A stretch of 64,000 bases of DNA from contig CAUWAG010000007.1 of the NCBI GenBank assembly GCA_963556695.1, positions 2,480,001 through 2,544,000 on the forward strand, given 5' to 3'. The translations under genes and the position numbers were made by a program. Shown here piece by piece: positions 56,492-64,000 of this stretch (positions are counted from its first letter, which is position 1; each line of letters starts with the position of its first letter). This DNA comes from Anthostomella pinea. Its lineage: Eukaryota > Ascomycota > Sordariomycetes > Xylariales > Xylariaceae. The notes beneath the pieces were generated by a model. It worked only from the letters and a program-made list of their open reading frames with translations. It ran no database searches and was not told where the DNA came from.

Positions 56492-59400
56492 CTAATCATC
56501 GTATTCATCCGAGTCGCTGTTATCGTCCGGAACGAGTGCTCTGTATCGACGATTTTCCAAATCCTCCACCAGGCCGCCCTCGCTTTCAGGGTCGACATAA
56601 CCCTCACCACCAACCAAAGAAAGTGCGACAGGAAGGAAGATCAGAGCATGCGTGGCGGCAAACACGACGAGTGCCAGCCACACGCGGAAGTAGTAGATCT
56701 CAAAAATCTTCGAACTAGTAAACGCGAGCACGCTGACTCCAAGTAGCTTCGTGACCGTGATGCCGCTGAAGACAGACCCGCCGACATTGACAAGCGCAGT
56801 CCAGGCCCGAGCGTCCCGACCACGGAAGCGGTTCTTAGCGCGTTCCATGACCGAACCGGATGGGAACATGAAGGCGCGAGCAATGTGGGCGCAGAACTCC
56901 ACGGCGATACCGACGCAGATGATGAGGTTTACCAACGAGACCGCGTTGAGCGACACGTTGAAGACTGCCATGGCGCCGATGATATCGACCACAATCATCA
57001 CAACGGTGACAGTAACAACGAGTGCTGTGATTACAGAACCCAGCAGTACTGAAGCGACTGCGAAGATGATCGCCACCGCTGAGCCAAGAAGGGTGGCCGT
57101 AAGATTGACAATGTTTGCGTACTGGTCGAAGAAGATATAGAAGACACTGTAAGGGAATATTTCTTTGCCAGTGCTCGCGCTGACATCATTCGCAATACGG
57201 CGAGCTGCCGCGTAAGCGGCGATGAAGTCGTCCTGGCTGCGCAGTGGTTTGTGCATAGTGCGGAAATGACTGGCAGGGATACTGGTATGCTCGGCATCCA
57301 CCGCGACAGCGTGACCGTACGAAGCCTGTCCTCCAAGAGGGCATGTATCCGTGGTGGGAGCGGCTAGGAACTTCTGCAGGTAGTGCACGAATTCTTCGCC
57401 TTCTGGCATGCCTTCAAGGGTGATATTCCAAGCCGGATCCCGACCCTCGAAGCAGACCTTGCCATTTTCCCTGCAACAATCCTCGTTCTCGGGTTTCAGC
57501 CACAGGAAGAAGTCATCGATCCAGCTCGCCGCTGGAGAGGAGATGTACGAGACTTCCGGTCGCTTGCGCTCTTGTTCGAGCACAGTTGCAAGAGACAGGG
57601 ACTCGCACGTGCTGAAACGCGAGCAGATCTCTTGCTGCTCGGTGCGCTGCGTGGCATTCAGGTCTTTCGTTACAAAGTAGACGGGTGGGCCGGTGTCCAG
57701 ATAACTGTACAGGTCATTGAAATAATCGATGAGGTAGGAGCCATTAGGCAGGGCAACTCGTTGATCCAACCCAAGTTTGACGTATGGGATTAATGCGACT
57801 CCGGAGGCAAGAAGAGCCATGAAGATAGCAATGACGGCAATCTTGACCTTCTTCTCCAGCAGAGCTGGCGCATAGTACTTGCGAATGAATTGCTGTAGCA
57901 AGCTCTCGTCTGGTACATCGTACGGTCGGGTGCCGTTGCGACCATTGCTGCTCAAGTGAACCCGAGCTGCCTTGATTTGGATGCAAGGGAAGCAGTCCGC
58001 CCTGTGGTCTTCGGTCCTCATCTGGTTGTATGACAAGATAGAGATGAACAGCGTCATCTGAAGTAGAGCATTGATGAGTACTGCGCCTGCCGCGTAGACT
58101 GCGAAATTTCTCACTGCCGGCATCCCGACGAATGCTCCCAGCGCAAAAGAGACGGTTTCCGTAATGGCAGAGAAGAGAATCGATGGGCCCATTCGACCAA
58201 GTGCCTTGGCGATCCTCTCCTCGACCATAGCATCCGGGTGACTCACGTTTACACGGTCGAATTCGTGTACGATCAGAAAGATGTTGTCTACTCCCACAGC
58301 CAAGACGATGAAGGGTATGACCTCGGCGATGATCAAGGTGGCCTTGACACCTGCCCAAGAGAAAAGTCCGATAGATGAGATTATCGACATCAGAACAATG
58401 AGAATTCCCACGAGACCCAGCGTAAACTTGCTCTGTACCAGTGCGACAGCCGGATTCCGGAGTAGCTCGCGGATGGTCATGGTCGACGAACCCAGCGTAA
58501 CAGAGGCATAAATGAACATGACCAGATAGCTTATAGCAACGATCGTAGCATCGGAATTCGTAGAGTCGTTAAGCTCTTCTTCTAGACTGATCTCCGTCGA
58601 GAACGAAAGCCGCAAGCCGAGATTATCTGCTTCACTTTGCGCCTGCAGAAGTCGATTTTTCAGCGACCTTTCCCAGTCCTTAGCATGTGCAAGCTCGGGG
58701 TTTCCCGGCGGATAGTTGTTGACGACCCATGTTACCGTCATGGCGGGTGCTTCGGTAACCTGGCTGTCGTCTTTATACCCACCGAGAATCATGTTCGGCT
58801 CAATCGGCTGGCCAAAGTCGGGTCGACATTCCACGGGTGTGTCGGCACAGCTTTGAAATTCTGACTCCCAGTTCCTCCTGCCGTTGAAGAAGATGGTGGG
58901 CGACTGGACGACGCAAGCTGACCCAGTGGGTTTGAAGCATACGTCCTGGAAGGTAGTGCCAAAGTTTTGTCCCTTAATCTGTCTGACGTCCTTCTCAACT
59001 CCTGTCCACCAAGTGAGGGTATCGTAACTCAGCACTGGACCTGGTCCAGACGGAAGAGTATCATTGACCAGGAAGACCTTCTGTGCTCGATAGAACGCGC
59101 CGAAGTTTTCGTCGAAAAAAGCCTTCTCTTGGGCTGCCGCTGAATCTGGGGCTACCCATAGCCTTGCGGGTTCTCTTTCCACGTCAAACTTGTACCAACC
59201 GACGCTCATCACGGCAACTACTATCAGACTTAGGGAAATAGTTGTTGCGGGAAACCTTGCGCAGAAGTGGCCTAGGTTGCTGAAAGCAGTGTCGCACCAA
59301 GTGTTGATTTTGTAGTATCTCATGGGCCGGTCGTACATGGCGCCGTTGCGCACAAGATCGCCTTCATCCTCGTCATCGCTTGGTTCAGCACCTTGCAGCA

Positions 59401-60366
59401 GGTGGAGCCGTTCGCTCCGCCGCTGAGCGTGCTTTCTCCAAGCGACATGTCCCACAACAGCCATAATGAGCGAGAATAGCAAGACGCCATAGGTGAAGAT
59501 TGAGGCGAAAGTCAAGCAGGGAAGCACGCCCACCCGGCATGGCCCTGATTGATCGACATCCGCAAGCTCCGGGCATACAGCGGGACAGTCGACACAAGAG
59601 CATCGGAAGTTCGGATCCTCGTCATTGCATTTCTTCGGCTTCATCTCCTGGGGCGCCATGCTGGGCTCGGAGTAGTTCGCTGGGAAATTGATCTGGAAAG
59701 GTGACCCGATTGCTTGTTCCTTGCCAAGGAACTTCAGAAGCTCGGTGGCATTGTGTGCACCGCCGCCAATGAAGTTGATTGCCTTGGAGTTCGAAGGACC
59801 GAACTTGACCTCCTTGCAACTGTCGTAGAACCCATCACTATACTCTTTAGTCAAGAGCTGATCGAGCTCGGCGACGGCGGTCTTTCCACTCAGTTGTTGG
59901 GTTCGCGTGACGTTGATGAACAGTGACTGATCCGGGGAACAGCTGAAGGAACAGAACAGGTTGAAGAAGTTGTCTCTACACGCGGGACAGCCACCGATGA
60001 TCTGATTCGGGGTAGAGAGCGAGGATTTAAGGGAGGCGAGCTGTTGCAGAATGGTTAGCAAATAGTCAGAAGACTGGTGTAACTACTATGAGACAAACGA
60101 ACCTGGTCAGAATCACAGCAGACCTTGCTGTCCTTCCACTTGGGACCACATAGCTCCTCGATGTCTTTGGCGAGGTCATCGTCAGGGGACTTGGCTAGCC
60201 CGTTATCGACACAGGGCAGTGGCTTTCCGAAGAAGCCCTTCTTGCCACAGTGTCCTCGCATAGCACATCTACCAGCTTCGTGTTTGGGTGTGTAGAGGTC
60301 ATCAGCGGAGGCGTGGCTGGCTAGCAGCACAGCGCCAGCGGCGACCAGAAACGAAAGTCGAGCCAT
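56492..60366 (-). CDS. Niemann-Pick C1-type sterol transporter (Ncr1 homologue)
   Basis: Integral membrane protein of the vacuole/lysosome that moves sterol from the lumen into the limiting membrane. Two exons, 60103..60366 and 56492..60040; the 62 bp intron (GTTCGT, branch GCTAACC, acceptor CAACAG, phase 0) joins VCCDSDQ to LASLKSSLSTPNQIIG. 1270 residues, a normal NPC1 length. Signal peptide MARLSFLVAAGAVLLASHAS is followed by the Cys-rich N-terminal sterol-binding domain (GHCGKKGFFGKPLPC, GCPACRDNFFNLFCSFSC). The first later membrane helix is FASIFTYGVLLFSLIMAVVG. The sterol-sensing domain lies at about 580-760 (ATIVAISYLVMFIYASVTLG, FIVLAVGVDNIFLIVHEF). C-terminal RND-like helices include VNLIICVGIAVEFCAHIARA. 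The tail is acidic (DNSDSDEYDD). Confidence 0.96.
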
Positions 60367-60749
60367 GTTTGCGGCCTAATGTTGAAGTTAGGTAAGCGCC
60401 AGCATGGGCGGAGGAGTATGATATGCACCGCAAATGCAACTATAGGGTGCGTTGATGGATAGATGTGGGAATATCGATGGTCGATGGTCGATGGTGGTGA
60501 TGGAGAAGACATGGCAATGCGACGAGCTGCGAGCTCCCCCGGACTTGTGGATGGCGTCTGGGCGCTAGTGCGCTGTCCACATGGGCATGCAGTCTCCTGC
60601 GTCATCCACGGGCGGGCAACATGCAGCATGCAACCGCCGCCACGCTCGCCTCGGACGGGATACAGCTCGGCGGTGGTGAAAAAAAGGTCCGCATTGGCCA
60701 AGACCTGCTAAGACCTGGTTGAAGGTTGCCCCACTGTTTAGTAGTTTTA

Positions 60750-60780
60750 CATATGCTTAGCATATGCTTAGCATATATTA
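60750..60780. repeat. tandem CATATGCTTAG units
   Basis: Two perfect 11 bp units followed by a partial third (CATATATTA). A related AGCATATGCTAAACATAT occurs at 61192-61209. It sits 20 bp before the telomere-like tract. Confidence 0.6.
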
Positions 60781-60799
60781 CTACGGGTAACCACGCTTG

Positions 60800-60860
60800 T
60801 TAGGGTTAGTTAGGAGTTAAGGTCGGGTTAGGATTAGGGTTATGGTTAGAGTTAGGGTTA
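60800..60860 (+). repeat. interstitial telomere-like tract, degenerate TTAGGG
   Basis: About ten hexamer-like units read TTAGGG, TTAG, TTAGGA, GTTAAGG, TCGGG, TTAGGA, TTAGGG, TTATGG, TTAGAG, TTAGGG. TTAGGG is the telomere unit of filamentous fungi. Three units are perfect; the rest have one or two changes. Confidence 0.7.
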
Positions 60861-61912
60861 TATGGAAATATGTCTTTATATGTGCGTTATCGGATCATCA
60901 GAGTCAGAACATGAGGGTGATGATCGGTCTAGTGCGTTGCGTTTTATCCATGGGTCTGGGGGACCAATCTAGTACTAAATACACACCAAAATACAAAGAT
61001 GTACCCATCCATTGATCCTCCAGCCAAAGATCCCTTGTCTATCACCAATGAAAGCCACCTTTCCTGGTGCTTCCATCCCTTTATTCTGCCAAGGTGCCTG
61101 CCTGACCCCTTGTCAGCTGGCAGCCTCCCTGACTGCCACCATACTGCTACCACAATCCTCACATGCGTTATAATAGTGGTGATGGTGGTAAGCATATGCT
61201 AAACATATCCAATGCCTCACTAACAACTAAAAAATATGGTCCCAGGTCTTGGCCACCGCGGAGCTTATTTTCACCACCGCCTCGGATGGATGTGGATCCC
61301 AGCCACTGGATCCAGCCACCAGTACCTTATCGGATCTCCTGTCATCCAGGGCATTCTACGATACGGTTACCTGGGATGGCTGCCCCAGGTGACAGGAACC
61401 AACCCACTGTAATTTAGGTATTTAGATACTTCTCGGATGGGATCCCTTCCCACCCGAACGTAACCAAGCACCAACCAGAATACAGATCATCCCAACCAAG
61501 ACTTGTGATAGATCTCTGTTCTGGTTCCGCTACCACGAAGGCACATGGACCTGCGCCATCGGCTTTAATATCCCAACCCCTGCAGCTCGGCGGCAATCAT
61601 GACCCAGCTGGTCCAAGCGTTGCTATATCGTACCACCCCGGCCATGACCCCTGACCGTCGTCGTCCAGGAGGAACATCATAGCAATGTCCAGACATCTCG
61701 ATGTGACATTGACTCGTACAATTTCTCAACTCACACGATCCAGACTATCAAGTGTCTTCGTCTTGGACCGTCTCAGATACATGTCACAAAGACGAAATTG
61801 AGTTCTTAGAGCCGCTAATCGAACGTCCGTTGCATGTTCATGACTTTGTACCTCATCAACATTGGCATAAAATCACATACCAGATGTACTCGCAACGAGA
61901 CATACCCAGTAT

Positions 61913-61932
61913 ATGTACCTAGATAGGTACAT
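61913..61932. promoter_or_regulatory. inverted repeat ATGTACCTA-GA-TAGGTACAT
   Basis: Perfect 9 bp arms with a 2 bp spacer, 150 bp beyond the 3' end of the flavin reductase gene. Similar AGGTA palindromes lie at 10143-10160. Function unknown; it could be a protein site or a terminator-like hairpin. Confidence 0.3.
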
Positions 61933-62080
61933 TTATTTACCGTCCCACCATACTGTCTGTATGCCGAAGCGTCGTTTCCCGGGTCGAAGTCGAAATCAGA
62001 AGTATCCCCCTAATCCACAAACCCCTGAACACCAACCAGACTTGGATCCTGAATTCACGCAACACAGTTCCTTAGACACC

Positions 62081-64000
62081 TCAATACTCAAAACTCTCGA
62101 GAACGACCTCCTCGCCTTCCACCCACCGCAACAGCGTCTTCATCATCGCCGGCCCCGTGCAGCAGTAGAACTTGCGCCTTGCCACCCCCCTCCCCCCTGC
62201 CATCAACACGTCCTCCTCCCCCACGCGCCTCTCCAAAACCTCAGCACCGAGCCCCTGAACCGCAGTCACAAGCACCCTCGCCTTCTCGTCTACGTGCCCA
62301 GTAACAAAGAGCTTCATCACATCCCCCAGCCCGTATATCCGCTGGAGCACATCCACGGCAAGCGCGAGGTCCTCGCCCCGGAGGCTCCACAGCACCCTGA
62401 GCCCCTTTCCGCGCCTGCCATCCAGCACGGCGGCGGCCTGCGCCATCAGGGGCGTGATGCCGACGCCTCCAGCAACAACCACGCATTCCCCACCCTCATC
62501 GTCTCCTTCCCGCAAAACCGGCATAGCAAACCCCTCCAGCCCTCCAAACCCCAGCACCGGGACCTCCAGCGGCGTCCGCAAATTCCACCGCGCCAGCAAC
62601 GCCGTCACGGCCCCGTGTCTCCTGACTACGATCTCGACCTCGGGCCGCGCCCCCTCGCGCACACCGCCCCGCCCGTCCACGCATCCCGGGTCGATGGGCG
62701 CGCTGACCGTGAACGTCCTCACGTAGTCGTCGTTCAGGCTGCCCGGGTCGTCGTCGCGCATATGCGACCACCCGGCGTCGAGCTCCCCCGCGAAGCCGAG
62801 CGTGACGTGCTGGCCGGGCAGCCAGGCCCTCATCGGCTGCGCCGCCGCCGCCCCTGCTGCCACGCGTGAGGTGCTGGGTGTGAGCCGGAACACGTACCGC
62901 GCGATCGTGGGCGTAATCTCCTGCCGTCTGACCAGTGTCGCTGTGACGATGCCATCTCCTCTACCACCACCACCACCACCACCACCAGCATCGGTATCCC
63001 CTCCACGATCCTCCCCCACAAGCCGCCTGACCGGCGGATTATACGGCGACATCTCGCCCGCCTCCCCCCTAAACCCCAGCCCATCCTCCACAAACCGGGC
63101 CTCCTCAACCTCGATGCGCACAACCAGCTTCGCGCGGGGCATATACACCGCCGCCTCCGCACCGACGAGGATCGACGCACTGCCCGTCAGGTACAGCACG
63201 TCCCCACGCTCGAAGTCCGGCACCACGATTCCCGCGCACGGGTCCGAGTGCAGGTTGCCGAGGGTCTGATACAGACGGTTGCCCGAGTACTCCGGGTAGA
63301 CGAGGGTCAAGCCCCCTCTTCCTCCTCCACCTCCTCCGTCGTCGCCGTTGCGCAGAAGACGCAGGTATCCCGGCGCGCCGCCGCGGTGGTTGACGTCCAT
63401 GCTGTCGCGGCCGCCGTGCTTGCTAGCGATGAAGAACAAGTCCGCCCTGCGGATCAGCTCGACCGCCTTCCGCGGCAGCCACTGCGGCATGGCAGCCTTG
63501 CCCTCGTACACCAGGCGCGGTGAAGGGAGATGCGGCGTGATGTGTTTCTTATTCAAGTATTTCGGGCAGTTCCCCAGCGCCTCCTCGACCTGGACCGCCA
63601 TCTGCAGGCCGCCGACGCCATTCTGCCGTCTGGCCACCGAGCCGGCAAGCATGCGGCCGGCAAACTTAACCCGGTCGCGGGTCTCGAGGTCGATCGCCAG
63701 CGCCGCCATGACCTTGCCGCCCTCGGGCCGGACAACCCCGTCGTCCCCATCTCCCTCTTGCCTTCCCCCTCTCCCTTTCCCATCCTCTTCTCCTGCACCC
63801 TCCCCACCTCCAAATAAAGCCCCCAAAACAGGATCCCATCTTACATCCGTCCCCTCAACGCGCACCCCCAGCACCCCCCGCGCAACCGGCCTACAGAACC
63901 CAGCCTCGCCGCTCCAGACCGCCACCCACGGCCTCCCCCTCCCATCCAGCGTGCCGACGGCGAGCAGCGGCGCGGCGGCGATTCGCGACCCGGTCGAGGG
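62081..64000 (-). CDS. PNPOx-like / ferredoxin-reductase-like fusion flavoprotein, 5' partial
   Basis: The frame stays open to the right end of the window (reads APLLAVGTLDGRGRPWVAVW at the edge), so the N-terminus is missing. About 640 residues are visible. The N-terminal part looks like the pyridoxamine-phosphate-oxidase-like split barrel (TLDGRGRPWVAVWSGEAGFC, ADLFFIASKHGGRDSMDVNH, VYPEYSGNRLYQTLGNLH, RGDVLYLTGSASILVG). The C-terminal part is an FAD/NAD reductase module: PGQHVTLGFAGE, RTFTVSAP (the RxYS-type flavin motif), VVVAGGVGITPLMA for the nucleotide loop and YCCTGPAMMKTLLRWV near the end. No 2Fe-2S cysteine cluster is seen. Likely an NAD(P)H-dependent flavin oxidoreductase; substrate unknown. 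Very GC-rich, with a Gly-run linker. Confidence 0.85.
   Translation of the reverse strand, partial: PSTGSRIAAAPLLAVGTLDGRGRPWVAVWSGEAGFCRPVARGVLGVRVEGTDVRWDPVLGALFGGGEGAGEEDGKGRGGRQEGDGDDGVVRPEGGKVMAALAIDLETRDRVKFAGRMLAGSVARRQNGVGGLQMAVQVEEALGNCPKYLNKKHITPHLPSPRLVYEGKAAMPQWLPRKAVELIRRADLFFIASKHGGRDSMDVNHRGGAPGYLRLLRNGDDGGGGGGRGGLTLVYPEYSGNRLYQTLGNLHSDPCAGIVVPDFERGDVLYLTGSASILVGAEAAVYMPRAKLVVRIEVEEARFVEDGLGFRGEAGEMSPYNPPVRRLVGEDRGGDTDAGGGGGGGGRGDGIVTATLVRRQEITPTIARYVFRLTPSTSRVAAGAAAAQPMRAWLPGQHVTLGFAGELDAGWSHMRDDDPGSLNDDYVRTFTVSAPIDPGCVDGRGGVREGARPEVEIVVRRHGAVTALLARWNLRTPLEVPVLGFGGLEGFAMPVLREGDDEGGECVVVAGGVGITPLMAQAAAVLDGRRGKGLRVLWSLRGEDLALAVDVLQRIYGLGDVMKLFVTGHVDEKARVLVTAVQGLGAEVLERRVGEEDVLMAGGRGVARRKFYCCTGPAMMKTLLRWVEGEEVVLESFEY

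Larger units (their letters stand above)
60367..62080. other. long non-coding region with telomere-like and short tandem repeats
   Basis: 1.7 kb between the NPC1 start and the 3' end of the flavin reductase gene. The first 400 bp are the presumed NPC1 promoter. 60750-60860 holds two repeats listed below. 60990-61650 is rich in CCA/TGG words (CCAGCCACTGGATCCAGCC near 61300) and has no coding signal; it could be part of an old repeat. Confidence 0.5.

Noticed and set aside
61913..62869. 318-codon plus-strand frame over the flavin reductase gene
   Set aside because: It is the antisense reading of a GC-rich coding region; the minus strand carries clear FAD and NAD motifs.

Overview
This 64 kb window is nuclear DNA of a filamentous ascomycete (Pezizomycotina; class not determinable from the sequence alone, Dothideomycetes-like by impression). 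The evidence is the gene content (a Zds1-like regulator, a long fungal-type NOT4, a DUF2433 phosphoesterase, F-box and ankyrin proteins with fungal N-terminal domains). It also includes short introns of about 48-130 bp with GTAAGT-like donors and CTAAC/CTGAC branch points, and an intergenic spacing of 0.3-2 kb. Gene models were assembled by hand from open frames plus phase-matched GT...AG introns. No prokaryotic features, CRISPR arrays, tRNA or rRNA genes were recognised.

Layout. 1-9.4 kb: 5'-truncated Zds1-like gene, an unrecognised or decayed reading frame, a Helo-like/ankyrin gene and an F-box gene with an acidic tail; the last two carry apparent frameshifts. 10.2-17.7 kb: DUF2433 metallophosphoesterase with an RGG tail, COQ5 (ubiquinone synthesis), a small membrane protein and the branched-chain 2-oxoacid dehydrogenase E1 alpha subunit. 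19.7-31.3 kb: a UFD4/TRIP12-type HECT ubiquitin ligase, an alpha/beta hydrolase ending in a peroxisome-like PKL, and a nuclear-looking protein with an ASCH/PUA-like domain. 33.5-38.4 kb: an SDR dehydrogenase, a fragment of an FAD monooxygenase, a single-pass membrane protein, a hidden two-exon small gene, and the 30 kDa subunit of respiratory complex I. 39.6-52.7 kb: NOT4 (RING-RRM-CCCH) with two possible C-termini, a NAPE-PLD-like metallo-beta-lactamase, a CUE-SMR protein and an NMN adenylyltransferase. 54.4-64 kb: a coiled-coil protein, NPC1, an interstitial telomere-like tract, and a flavin reductase fusion (PNPOx-like plus FAD/NAD module) running off the right end.

Functionally these are mostly housekeeping genes, not a cluster. 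Three act in or feed mitochondrial energy metabolism (COQ5, BCKDH E1 alpha, NDUFS3). Two are ubiquitin E3 ligases (UFD4-like HECT, NOT4), and one supplies NAD (NMNAT). I see no convincing undescribed multi-gene system. The points most worth a second look are the NOT4 C-terminal fork, the pair of +1 C-run frameshifts in one F-box gene, the Helo-like/ankyrin architecture, the scrambled monooxygenase relic beside the SDR, a diverged repeat shared by 35.0 and 55.9 kb, and the telomere-like tract at 60.8 kb.
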